Assembly: GCA_963833955.1 (NCBI GenBank)
Contig: CAWHZY010000021.1
Span: 248,001 to 312,000 of the forward strand
Length of the DNA stretch: 64,000 bases
Reading direction: 5' to 3'
From: Roseiarcus sp963833955
GTDB lineage: Bacteria; Pseudomonadota; Alphaproteobacteria; Rhizobiales; Beijerinckiaceae
Below, one piece after another: positions 9,627 to 18,815 of this stretch (positions are counted from its first letter, which is position 1; each line of letters starts with the position of its first letter). Below the pieces are notes generated by a model that saw only the letters and a program-made list of their open reading frames with translations, did not search any database and was not told the DNA's origin. The position numbers were made by a program, and so were the translations under genes.

Positions 9627-11198
9627 TTAGAGAATGTCCCAGATCGCGCTTCTGGCGATGCTTGTGACCTCTTCGCGCGGGCGTTCACCATCGATCGTGA
9701 TCGTGCGTGCGCCGGGAAATCGCAATTCGCTCAGCCATGTTATGCGCTGAAGGATGATGTCGCGGTTCATGTCCGGCTCGCGCCGCGCGACCGCCGCGGG
9801 TCCCACGCAGAGCTTAATGACCAGGTCAGGAGGGGCGCGCCGGGAGGCCGCGTACACCGACACCTCCACCCGCTTTAACCAGGAAGGGGCGCGAGAGAGC
9901 CGGTGCAATAAGGGGCCATCGTTGAACGCCGGGATTTCGTCTTGGGGATAACGGTCGGTCACGACGACGAAGCCGCGGGCGATCGCCCGCTGCGCGGCGA
10001 TGATCTTGGCGCGCTTGTCAAGCGCCACGGCGATCGCCCAGATAGCGAAGAGCGTCGAATAGAGAAGCCCCGGCGGACGATCGGAGATGTTACCGTGCGA
10101 GGCGCCCTTTGGCTTTACCCGAATCATGGCCGCCGCAAATCGAGAGGCCGCTTTGAAAGGGCGAAATAGCAGGGATGCTCTCCCATCGCCGGAGCCGAAG
10201 TAGAGCCGGAACACGTCGATCTCCGTGCCCAACCACCTTCGCGCCTCCCCAACTTGGGTGCTCTTGCCGCTGCCGTCGACGCCGACGAAGGCAATGAGAG
10301 CGCCGCCGCCCGGGGCACGGCGGCGCATCAACCGCGGCGCCGAGAAATGACGTTCGTTCAGCGCGCCAACACCCCACAGGATGGCTCGCCACCCACTACG
10401 CGCTGCGGATTCAACGCCTCCGTACATGCGAAACTTCGACAGCTCCCGCATGATGGCGCGCCGCAGACGTCGTTCCCGCGGTTGCTCGGTCGACAGCCGC
10501 TCAGCTATCGCGCTTGCGGTCGCCGGCGAGAACAGTTCACCGGCGCGAGATCTGACCGCCTCAGCCTGGACGACGACATGCGCAAGATCGTCGGTGTATT
10601 TTCGGTCAAGCTGCCGCCAGCGCCTGAGCGCCACTGCATCCGTCGGCGACATTTCCAGATTCGCTCGAATGATGAGGAGCAAGGCCTCGTCCGTCGGGTC
10701 GAGAACCCGGATCGGCAATGAAGGATGGAGGACGCTGCGGGAAAGGAAGGCTTCTTCAGCCGGAAGACGGAAGTTTTTGAGTAAGGCATGGCCGAGAACG
10801 AGACGGAAATGCAGGTGGACGTGGCAAAACCCGTCGCCTTCGCCGTCATAGCAAAGGTAGCTCATCAGCGCCGGCTGATCACGTCCCGGCGCGTCAGGCC
10901 AGTGTTTGAAGCCGAGGCTACCCAGGATGACGGCTGCTCGCGGTCGATCTGCTCTCTCGATCAGCAGATCGAGGTCCGAATTCCCGGCGAGGACGCGGCT
11001 AACGCGACGGCTTCCTTTCCAGTAGCAATAATTGACATTCTCGCGTCGAAAAACATCGAGAAGCGACGCAAAAGGCGCGCGTATCGATGAAGACCGCTGA
11101 CAGGCCGGCGCGTCGTCTTCGCCGACGACGACGGTCTCGCGTCCGAGAACGTCGGACCTGCTCGAGGAACGAACGGGGGCAGAGTGAACCGTCATCAT
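9627..11198 (-). CDS. Nucleotidyltransferase-like/thymidylate kinase-like fusion
   Basis: The N-terminal half has a minimal nucleotidyltransferase signature: YWKGSRRVSRVLAGNSDLDL gives the GS motif and DLD metal residues, as in nucleotidyltransferases that act in polysaccharide loci. The C-terminal half is a P-loop kinase: FVGVDGSGKSTQ near residue 300 and VVTDRYP, both typical of thymidylate-kinase-like enzymes. The start ATG ATG at 11198 overlaps the stop of the Wzc-like gene by 4 bp, implying translational coupling. The enzyme could activate or transfer a phospho-group onto a sugar or lipid; that is inference. The reading frame is intact over 523 codons. Confidence 0.5.
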   Translation of the reverse strand: MMTVHSAPVRSSSRSDVLGRETVVVGEDDAPACQRSSSIRAPFASLLDVFRRENVNYCYWKGSRRVSRVLAGNSDLDLLIERADRPRAAVILGSLGFKHWPDAPGRDQPALMSYLCYDGEGDGFCHVHLHFRLVLGHALLKNFRLPAEEAFLSRSVLHPSLPIRVLDPTDEALLLIIRANLEMSPTDAVALRRWRQLDRKYTDDLAHVVVQAEAVRSRAGELFSPATASAIAERLSTEQPRERRLRRAIMRELSKFRMYGGVESAARSGWRAILWGVGALNERHFSAPRLMRRRAPGGGALIAFVGVDGSGKSTQVGEARRWLGTEIDVFRLYFGSGDGRASLLFRPFKAASRFAAAMIRVKPKGASHGNISDRPPGLLYSTLFAIWAIAVALDKRAKIIAAQRAIARGFVVVTDRYPQDEIPAFNDGPLLHRLSRAPSWLKRVEVSVYAASRRAPPDLVIKLCVGPAAVARREPDMNRDIILQRITWLSELRFPGARTITIDGERPREEVTSIARSAIWDIL

Positions 11199-12989
11199 CG
11201 CCGCAACCCGAACAACGTCAGCTTGCGACTGCCCTCGCGGCTTGAGGCCACGACCTCGTCAGTTGTTTCGGGGCGCGGCCGGGTCATTGGATTTGCCGTC
11301 TGCGACAGTCCCTGTGATAGCGAAGCCGGGCGCTTCGCCGTGCGCCTGTCCTGAAAGGCTGCGGGAAGGTTTGCTCGCGGAACTTCTGTGAGCACCGTCA
11401 GGATTTGTGGCGAGACATCGGCGAGCGCGTCGATCGTCATCGATGAAGCAAGCCGGTCGAGCGCGTCTTGGACGGAAGGAAACCGCGAAGCGTTTGACCT
11501 GGTCAGGAGTATCGTCACGTCGACCGCCTGGGCGATCAGCCGCGTGGCGCTTACGCCGACCGGCGGGCCTCGAACTATGATCCAATCATAGGCGCCTCGA
11601 AGCTGCACGATCAGTTGTTTCAGCCGTCCGCATGCAATGAGCGGCAGCACATCGGTCGCACCGTCGTGTCGGGCGGGAAGATAGTCGAGATTGGTTTCGG
11701 ACAGGTTCTGGATGGCGGCGCTTGCTGCGCAACGTCCGTCCAGGACATCGAACACGTCCGCACCGGAACTCGCTTTGCGCCGCGAGAAGAGACCGTGCCG
11801 CGGCGGCTTCGGATCCAGATCCACCAGGAGTACGCGTTGCCGCATGCGGGCGGTCGCAGCGGCCATGTCCAAGGCGAATTCGGACGCTTCGTCGTTCTCC
11901 TCGCTCGCCGTCACGAGAACCACGCGCCGCTGAACCCTCTGCAACAAGAGCGATGCCGTGACAATGTCGTCGATCGCTCGCAAATAGCCGATATCAGGCG
12001 CCGAGACGCCGGCAAACCTCCGGAAGACGCGGCGCGGTCGCGCCGGAGTCGCGCCGGCGCATGGAACATCGAAGGCTTCCCTGAGGTCGGAGGGAAAATA
12101 GAGTCGCTTGTCAATCGCGCCGAGGACGAGAGCGAGCGCGACTCCGAAGACCGCCGAAAATAAAGTCGCGGGGACGACGATCAGCGTCGAGCTCAAGGAG
12201 CTCGGGCGCGTCGGCGGCTTCGCCTCCGCCACGAGCTGAACCAAGGGCGACAGCGCTAGCGCCTGTTGGCGGCTTTCCTCTCTCCGTCGCGCCAGCGTCT
12301 GGCTAAGCTTGAGAGCGGAGATCTGATCGGCGAGATCTGACAATTGCGCGCCGCCGGACGGGCTCTTGGCGTCGCCGCTCTGCAGCCGCTTCGCCTCGGC
12401 CTCGAGGGAGGCGATTTGTTGCGACAACGGCTCGCTGGAATCGTCGATGCTTCGGACGCCTTGCAAGAGAGGGTCTTCCACGTAAAGCCGGGCCATCGCG
12501 TTGGCGATATCGGCGGCGACGGCCGGCGACTTGTCGCTGACGTTGATGCTGATGAGGCGAGACCTCATGACCTGGCTGAATTTGAGGCGGCGTTCCAGAT
12601 CGTCCGGCTTTATCAAGGAAGCCTGAGCACGGACGGCCTGAGGCAAGTCCTCGAAGGCTCTCTCGACAAAGATTGGCGATTGCAGCATCGCAAGCTGGGT
12701 GTCCACCGACAAGTCGTCGTTGCGCCCCGATCCATCGTCCGCTGTCGTACTGACTGAGAGGAACGCCGCCGCGGTGTAGTTGGGCTTGTGCAACACAACG
12801 ATGGCGAGCGAAATCGCGGCGCCTAGACCAATGCTTGCGCCTATCACTCCCAGCCGCCGCCTGAGGTGGCCGAGCGCCCGTTTGAGGTCGTAGCGGGGAG
12901 CCGGGCCGCCCGGGTGAAGCTCCTGGTCGCGTCTCTCTTCAACGAACGTGAGGCGGGGCGAGCGCGCGAGTTCCGGACTTCATGTCCAT
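11195..12989 (-). CDS. Wzc/ExoP-like polysaccharide co-polymerase, degenerate kinase domain
   Basis: Inner-membrane chain-length/export protein of the Wzc/ExoP type. An N-terminal TM (GASIGLGAAISLAIVVL), a periplasmic Wzz-like region (YTAAAFLSVS) with coiled coil, a second TM (TLIVVPATLFSAVFGVALAL) and a cytoplasmic BY-kinase-like domain follow in order. The P-loop position reads TASEENDEASEFA with no GK(S/T), and the Walker B position reads WIIVRGPPV, lacking the Asp. VLLVDLDP (Walker A') survives. No tyrosine cluster is seen at the C-terminus. The natural start is ATG 12989 or 12983, but a +1 break between 12941 and 12979 separates it from the rest; without correction translation would begin near GTG 12847 and cut into the first TM. 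It begins 13 bp after the ligase gene's stop. Confidence 0.5.
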
Positions 12990-13002
12990 GGCTGGATCCT
13001 CT

Positions 13003-14403
13003 CTACACGCTGAGCTGGCGACGGGTCGGCTGAGCGATCGCGCGTCGCGCCGAAAGCAGACGCCACTCGACGATTCCTGTCCGAGCTGTCCGACATGTCC
13101 TGGCGTCCTCCCTTTCCGCGCACGGGCGCTGGACGAGCGCCAGGCAAAGGACAAACCACACGATCGGATGTCTGAAGATCACGTGGAAGCTGCCAAACAC
13201 CATCATCGAGAACAGCAATGCGACCATGCCATCAGCCTGAGACTTCCATGATCGATAAATTCCGGTGGCAACGACGGCGAGGAACGCGGTGACGGCTAGG
13301 AGCCCGCCTTGCACGAACAGTTCGAGCACGGTGTTGTGCGCTTCAAAATTGGGGGCAAGCCCCGGCGCCGGATGCTGTAGATTGATCGGCACATTGTCGT
13401 CGCGGCGTCCCGCAAGAATGCTGTACGGGATCTCGAGATGCGGACCGGGCCCGAGGCCAAGAGCCCAAGATCCTACGCCGACCTTGATCGCTTGTTCCCA
13501 CAATTGCACGCGCAGCGCCGCGTCCTCGCTGTCACCCTCTTCACTCCTTGCCATCGTCGTCGTCGACTTGAGCTCGCCGATGCCCAGCCCAGTGACCGGG
13601 GAGGCTGCGCAAAGCACCCAGGCGCTCGCGGCGGCGAGACCAAGCGCAAGCGAAGCGGCTGGAACCCCGCCGCGCTCGGCGCGGAAGGCGAGGCGCCCGA
13701 ACTTCGCGAACGCGAAGACCAGCAAGCCTGCGACAACGACTGCCAAGAACGCGTTGCTCTTGGCCAGCAGCCCAACCCCAAACGCGAGAGCGGCGCAGCA
13801 GGAAGCGATGGCCGACCATGCGAGCCTGGACGCCTGGTCGGCAAGAGCGACCGCCATGAACCCGAGCAGGAGGCAAAGGAGTGCGAATTGATTCGGGTTG
13901 TCACACCAGCCCCTCATTCGGTCCCAGTACCAGGGGTCGATCCTTGGCAGGGTGAACCATCCAGCCGAGTTCGCGAGCTGCAACAGAAGCAGCGTCGACC
14001 CGCAGAGCACGGTCATCCAGCCCACCGCGTGCAGGCGGGCTGGCGCTAGAGGCGAAATGGTGAGCGCACAGGTGAATGCAACAAGCAGGATGTACGCGGC
14101 GACGTCATGGACGACGAGAGACAGGTCGACGGGCACGTCCCTGAGAATCGTCGCTCCGAGGCCAAGACTGAGCGCTGCCGCGAGGGCGACCCAAAACCGG
14201 CAAACCTCCCAAAAAGGCTTGGGAACAAATCGAGGTCTTGCGATGACCGCGCGAAGGAGCATGGGTGCAAGCCACAAGAGCAGGAGAGCCTCGCCCGGTC
14301 CGAGCGGTCCGTCCCCCGTCCTTAATTGGGTTTCGAGGGCGAGCAGCAGCGCAAAGGCGACAAGCGCGTCCCAGGCGGTGGCGGTCCAGCGCGCCGTTAG
14401 CAA
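13003..14403 (-). CDS. O-antigen ligase/Wzy-like polymerase
   Basis: Multispanning membrane protein (466 aa, about 10-12 hydrophobic segments) with a large extracytoplasmic loop. The loop contains NFEAHNTVLELFVQGG, matching the H-N motif of the PF04932 Wzy_C/WaaL family. Such proteins polymerise or ligate undecaprenyl-linked glycan on the periplasmic face. The start at 14403 overlaps the GT4 gene's end by 7 bp and the stop lies just before the co-polymerase start, so ligase and co-polymerase are probably co-translated. The C-terminal ~40 residues are Arg-rich and cytoplasmic. Confidence 0.5.
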   Translation of the reverse strand: MLTARWTATAWDALVAFALLLALETQLRTGDGPLGPGEALLLLWLAPMLLRAVIARPRFVPKPFWEVCRFWVALAAALSLGLGATILRDVPVDLSLVVHDVAAYILLVAFTCALTISPLAPARLHAVGWMTVLCGSTLLLLQLANSAGWFTLPRIDPWYWDRMRGWCDNPNQFALLCLLLGFMAVALADQASRLAWSAIASCCAALAFGVGLLAKSNAFLAVVVAGLLVFAFAKFGRLAFRAERGGVPAASLALGLAAASAWVLCAASPVTGLGIGELKSTTTMARSEEGDSEDAALRVQLWEQAIKVGVGSWALGLGPGPHLEIPYSILAGRRDDNVPINLQHPAPGLAPNFEAHNTVLELFVQGGLLAVTAFLAVVATGIYRSWKSQADGMVALLFSMMVFGSFHVIFRHPIVWFVLCLALVQRPCAEREDARTCRTARTGIVEWRLLSARRAIAQPTRRQLSV

Positions 14404-15698
14404 GGGGTTTTCCTCGCGATTTCCGTCCGCCAGTCATTCTGCGCATCGAGTTTCATAGCGTTCGCTTCACGCCCGCCTCGCGATTCGGAGCGCGCGAGGC
14501 GGTCTTCTTTTTGGCTTCTGTCCTCCATTCGCCGGTCGGACGCAGGCCGCAATTGGCGCGGCCCGCCAAATCGCTCGTAGAGTTTGGCATGGCTGGCGAC
14601 GACCTGATCGAGCGAGAACTTCGCCCTGATCACATCCGGCCCTCGGTCTGCGAGTTGACGCGCTCTTTCGCGTTCTGTGAGCAAGCCGACGATTATCTCC
14701 GCCAGTTTGCTCGGGTTGCGCTGCGGCGCTATCACGCCATTCCAGCCGTCGGTCACAACCTCCTGGCAGCCAGGGAGATCGGTCGCGACGACCGGCAGCG
14801 CGCAGAGCGCTGCCTCCATGAGAGCCCGCGGCACGCCTTCGGCGTATTCGCTTGGAAACGCGAAAAGATCGGACATGCCAAGAATTGAAGGCACGTCGGC
14901 TCGTGATCCTGTCGCCAACACATATTTCGATCGTTTCGCAAATTCCTCGTTAGGGACAGCGAATGGCCCCTCGCTTTCTAGCGGTCCCACGACAAGGAAA
15001 CGCGCCTTTGGGAGAACCCCGTGAACGAGGTCAGCCGCCTTGAGCAGCGTCAGGACGCCCTTCTGCTTCGTCACCCGTGTAACAGTCGTGATGACCTGAG
15101 CGTCACCCAGACCAAATTCTCGCCGCAAATCATGCGGCCGCGGCCCGGATTGGCGGGCCTGTTCAAAACCTTCGATGTCGATCCCGGCGCCTGGGATGAG
15201 AATTGATTCGCTTTGGCCAATTAGGCCGTTTCGCTCGAAGAAGGCTTGATCGCCCCTATGTTCGAAGACCGTCGCGTCCGTAAACCGCGAGGCACGACGT
15301 TGTAGCGCGAGATAGGCGGCGCGCAGCATCAACGCCGAGGGCGATCTCGACGAGAAGGTCCAGCCCCTGCCGTTGATCGTCCGCACGATTGCCGTGCGAG
15401 AATTGGCCTTCGCCGCCAAGGGCAGGAGAAGGCTAACCTTGGTGTCGAAGCTGTGTGCGACGTCCGCGTCCACCCCGTGCAAAAGACTCTGCAAGCCAGA
15501 CCTCGCCCGCAGGTCCGAGAGAGGATCGAAAAAACGATTGAAGCCGAATTGGCGGAAATCGAACCCCGCGCGATGGAACGGGCTTGCATCGCCGCTCGCG
15601 GCGATTGTGATTTTGCAACCTTGGGCGCGGAGCGCCCGCATGAACGGCATGCGAAGGTTATGATCCTCGCCGCCGATAAGGAGCACATGCACGCCCAT
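14397..15698 (-). CDS. Glycosyltransferase family 4
   Basis: Retaining GT-B enzyme expected to add a sugar to the lipid-linked repeat unit in the cytoplasm. The N-terminal domain has VLLIGGEDHNLRMPF and VAHSFDTKVSLLLPL. The C-terminal PF00534 domain has VTRVTKQKGVLTLLKAADL, LFAFPSEYAEGVPRALMEA (the E-x7-E region) and VVATDLPGCQEVV. Start ATG 15698 follows AAGGAG. It is the first gene of the minus-strand exopolysaccharide run. About 50 C-terminal residues are charged and probably disordered. Confidence 0.5.
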   Translation of the reverse strand: MGVHVLLIGGEDHNLRMPFMRALRAQGCKITIAASGDASPFHRAGFDFRQFGFNRFFDPLSDLRARSGLQSLLHGVDADVAHSFDTKVSLLLPLAAKANSRTAIVRTINGRGWTFSSRSPSALMLRAAYLALQRRASRFTDATVFEHRGDQAFFERNGLIGQSESILIPGAGIDIEGFEQARQSGPRPHDLRREFGLGDAQVITTVTRVTKQKGVLTLLKAADLVHGVLPKARFLVVGPLESEGPFAVPNEEFAKRSKYVLATGSRADVPSILGMSDLFAFPSEYAEGVPRALMEAALCALPVVATDLPGCQEVVTDGWNGVIAPQRNPSKLAEIIVGLLTERERARQLADRGPDVIRAKFSLDQVVASHAKLYERFGGPRQLRPASDRRMEDRSQKEDRLARSESRGGREANAMKLDAQNDWRTEIARKTPC

Positions 15699-16460
15699 TG
15701 GTCGCTCCTTCTGCGGCGAAAGCCGGGGCCGCCAAATCCCACGTCGAAGACGTCAGAAAATCCGTCGATCTGGCGGCCAGGTCAACGCAACCTTGTGGCG
15801 CGCTTGAATAATTTCGGCTGAATCTTTTTTTTTGAAGATCCTCCGAAAGGATGCGGCGCTACGTCCAACGGAGTAGCTGCCGCTGGTTGCGACCTCCGGA
15901 AGCATGGGTCGCCGATTGGCCAATTCGACATGTCCGGACGGGAATCTTTTGGCCTTTGCGACCCAAATCAGAGACGGCCTAGAAGCGCGCCAAACCACGC
16001 GTCGCACCCGCAAATCATTGGCAAAACGAGAATATTAACACTGTTCCCTAAATGACGGCAGGGCGGTTTGCGTCTTGTTTGGGCATTTTTCCGACAGCGC
16101 GGCAACCTGCCGTAAGGGCCGCTTCCAAGGGACCGGCGTCTTCGGTTTTACCATACAAAAGAATTCATGTATTCTATTTTTTCCAGCGTCATCGGCACGT
16201 CATGAATGCTTTACATTTCATTTACAGGGAATAAGATCAACCGCTAGGTAGTGGGCTTGCTCAGTTGAGAATATTGAACTTTCGGCAGTCCGGGTCCCCA
16301 CATCGCGAGTTGATGGCGGAATCGGTTGTACCGTTGACAAACAGATATCTGGTGGCTTGGGGTATAACAATGTCATTATGTTTAATAACGGCAAAACGTG
16401 TGTTTCGTCGATGTTTGAGGCAGCGCCGGGCGCTCTAGATCCAAACAACCTGGCCTTGTA
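15699..16460. promoter_or_regulatory. Divergent intergenic region between GT4 and LuxR genes
   Basis: About 760 bases without a credible gene between divergently read genes. The part from about 16020 to 16420 is A+T-rich (for example TTTTACCATACAAAAGAATT and GGTATAACAATGTCATTATG), which fits promoters and regulator binding sites for both directions. TTGACA near 16337 and TATAAC near 16365 are present, but they are about 23 bases apart, too far for a standard sigma-70 pair. I cannot place a promoter firmly. Confidence 0.5.
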
Positions 16461-17408
16461 GTGGACGGCACAAACCGTGCCTTCGGCAGCATGCGAGAAT
16501 CAGTAATGTGCGCTCAACACTTGGATTTCGGCGGCGGTCGGTCGCGCGTGGGCGCGGAGCAAACCGCGGTGGTCTCAGAACTTGGCGCGTCGATCGCGCG
16601 CATCGAGGCGTATTCGGAGAATCGACGCGAACTCGAGAGTCCGGCCCGACGCTCCTCCAGTCTTCAACAGGTCGAGGCCTCTGAGGGGCAGGCATACTCT
16701 AAGGAAACAAGGGAAAGGACGGTTCTGGTCATCGAGAGCCGCATCTTTCTGCGGGAATGCATTCAACGTAGCCTCCAGTCGGCATTGTCGATGCGCGTCG
16801 ATACGGTGTCGTCCGTTAGCGAGCTCGATGACCAGGAGCGCGTTGCTGGCCGACCCAGTTTGGTGATCGTCTCGGTCGCGGAAGGCGATCGCCAGGAGCG
16901 CGCCAACGCTCTGGAAGTTCTGTCCCAAGTCGTCCCAGACACGCCAGCGATTGTCCTTTCTTCGAAGCACGACTTTGAACTCATGCGCGCTGCGATCGCG
17001 CATGGCGCAAAAGGTTACATTCCCATGACTATGGGGTTTGAGATAGCGATCGAAGCCGTCCGCTTTGTATTGGCCGGCGGGACCTACGTGCCCGTCGATT
17101 GTCTACTCGCAGCGTTGCCTCAGGCCTCGGGCAACCCAGAACGGTTTCCCGGAACTGGCGCAATTACCGCTCGCGAATTGTCGGTGGTTCGCGCAATTCA
17201 GCAAGGTAAGCCAAACAAGATCATCGCCTATGAACTCAACATGTGCGAGAGCACGGTCAAAGTGCACGTCAGGCATGTGATGAAGAAACTGCGAGCAAAA
17301 AATCGCACCGACGTGGCGATCAAGGCGACCGATCTTTCTTCTTGCGCCAGGTGTATCGGTCAGACGGAATGCTGGTCGGCAGGCAGATGCATGAAGCGTA
17401 TTGGGTGA
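16461..17408 (+). CDS. LuxR-type regulator with degenerate receiver domain
   Basis: The C-terminal LuxR/FixJ HTH (about residues 235-290: ITARELSVVRAIQQGKPNK, CESTVKVHVRHVMKKL) is canonical. Residues about 88-205 fold like a response-regulator receiver (VLVIESRIFLREC, GRPSLVIVSVAEGD, AIVLSSKHDFELM, GAKGYIPMTM). The acidic pair is ES, the phospho-Asp position is Ser/Val, and the conserved Lys is Met. It is therefore probably an aspartate-less, phosphorylation-independent receiver. Possible starts are GTG 16461, ATG 16491 and ATG 16506; none has a strong ribosome site. Placed inside the exopolysaccharide locus and divergent from it, it probably controls the locus. The C-terminus has a Cys cluster (CARCIGQTEC) that could bind metal or sense redox; that is speculation. 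Confidence 0.5.
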   Translation: MDGTNRAFGSMRESVMCAQHLDFGGGRSRVGAEQTAVVSELGASIARIEAYSENRRELESPARRSSSLQQVEASEGQAYSKETRERTVLVIESRIFLRECIQRSLQSALSMRVDTVSSVSELDDQERVAGRPSLVIVSVAEGDRQERANALEVLSQVVPDTPAIVLSSKHDFELMRAAIAHGAKGYIPMTMGFEIAIEAVRFVLAGGTYVPVDCLLAALPQASGNPERFPGTGAITARELSVVRAIQQGKPNKIIAYELNMCESTVKVHVRHVMKKLRAKNRTDVAIKATDLSSCARCIGQTECWSAGRCMKRIG

Positions 17409-17525
17409 GCGTCCACGCCTTTAGCCCGCTGAGCGTTTGGCTCGTCTTTTGAATCTAATGTGCAACTGGCGCCCAGTGTAACCGCCAGCGAGCCTTGCAC
17501 TCGCCAACGCGTGCCAAAGCCGCTC

Positions 17526-18815
17526 TCAAGGCTTGACGCTCGAACTCTGCTGGGGGGCGTCCAGTGCAACATCGATAACGTCGCCGGGGGCCAGCGCGAA
17601 GTCTTCGTCAACCAGGAATCTCGTCTGGCCATTGCGCCCTTGCCGCACAACCTCGATCCTGCGCGGCGCATCGCCTTGAAGCTGGACCGGCAATGGCGCG
17701 CGCGCCATTTTGAGCTCCGTGTCGAGCGCCTCAAGCTTGATCTGTGCGACCGCCCTAGCGCTGGTTGCGTCCTCAAGCTCCTTTAGCAGCGCTACCCGGC
17801 GATCGTCTTCGAATTGCTGAATCCTGCGGGCGCTCTCGCTCTTCTGCCGCTTGAGGTCAAGCAATTCGACGTTGACCTGCAATGCGCGCGTGGACGAAAG
17901 CAGGAGCGCCCTGCGCGCCTCCGTGATCCGCGGATTGGTTTCTTGCCCCTTGCTGAGCAAGTCAAGGAGCCTTTTGAGCTCGGCCGTATCAGCTCGCGTG
18001 CCCTCTTCCTCTTCGGTCTGCTGCTTTTGGACGACCGAGATTCGCTCGTCTGACTGATCCAGGGAGGATTTGAGAAAGTCGCGCTCGCGTTCATATTCTC
18101 CCATGCGCGCCTCTAAGAGAGCGGATTCCGACTTTTCTATTTCGGCAAGTCGTTCGCTGGGCAGGGACGCGCTGGAGAAGTCGAGGGGGCCGAGTTCGGC
18201 GCGCCCGTTGAGCTCCGCCGTGATCCTGGCGATCTTTGCCGTCGCTGTGGCGAAATCGGCTAAGGCGAGTCCATAGTCGCTTCGCAAGGCGATAGGGTCT
18301 CGCGAGGCTTTGATAAACCGCGCGCCGATATCGATCCCGCCTGCAAGCGCCAGCGTCTGCCGAATTGTCATGCCCGGCAGAAACGTTTGCTCACCAGGTT
18401 TGGCGACGTCGCCAGTCACATAGACGGGACGATAAGCGACGATCGCGGCGCTCACCTCGTCGGATTGAATCACCGTCAATATTTCGCGTCCGTCATTGGT
18501 CCGCGCACGGTAAATCTTCTTCGCAAGCTGCGTCTGGACCGCCGAGCGCAACTGTTCCGGCGTGAGACCTTCAACCCCGATCGCGCCGACCAGCGGGAAA
18601 GCCATGGCGCCGTCGGGCTGTACAGTGCTGCGTTGCTTGAGTTCGGGAATGCCCGCGACCTCGATCTCGATCGTATCGCCTTGCTGCACCCGATATTCGG
18701 CAACCGCGGGTGTCACGAGAAGCGCGCCAAACAAACAGCCGCGCGTCAAGTTCTGCGCTCGTCTGACCGCCAATAGCGTCCTGGATCTGGCGAGGCGTTT
18801 GGATGCGATCATCAT
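17526..18815 (-). CDS. ExoF-like polysaccharide export protein
   Basis: Secreted or outer-membrane-associated export factor. A signal-like N-terminus (CLFGALLVTPAVA) precedes a polysaccharide export domain (YRVQQGDTIEIEVAGIPEL, about 40-95), an SLBB-like segment (VYVTGDVAKPGEQTFLPG, about 130-165) and a long coiled coil (about 230-370). A second short beta domain (FLVDEDFALAPGDVIDV) ends the protein. This layout matches rhizobial ExoF rather than the shorter Wza. Its start overlaps the stop of the 4,6-dehydratase gene in an ATGA, indicating coupling. It would pair with the Wzc/ExoP-like protein at 11195-12989. Confidence 0.5.
   Translation of the reverse strand: MMIASKRLARSRTLLAVRRAQNLTRGCLFGALLVTPAVAEYRVQQGDTIEIEVAGIPELKQRSTVQPDGAMAFPLVGAIGVEGLTPEQLRSAVQTQLAKKIYRARTNDGREILTVIQSDEVSAAIVAYRPVYVTGDVAKPGEQTFLPGMTIRQTLALAGGIDIGARFIKASRDPIALRSDYGLALADFATATAKIARITAELNGRAELGPLDFSSASLPSERLAEIEKSESALLEARMGEYERERDFLKSSLDQSDERISVVQKQQTEEEEGTRADTAELKRLLDLLSKGQETNPRITEARRALLLSSTRALQVNVELLDLKRQKSESARRIQQFEDDRRVALLKELEDATSARAVAQIKLEALDTELKMARAPLPVQLQGDAPRRIEVVRQGRNGQTRFLVDEDFALAPGDVIDVALDAPQQSSSVKP

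Noticed and set aside
15753..16013. 86-codon minus-strand frame upstream of the GT4 gene
   Set aside because: No ribosome site, no family and an AT-rich, Arg/Ser-heavy composition; better read as leader DNA.
16337..16370. TTGACA/TATAAC promoter pair before the LuxR gene
   Set aside because: Spacing of about 23 bases is not compatible with a standard sigma-70 promoter.
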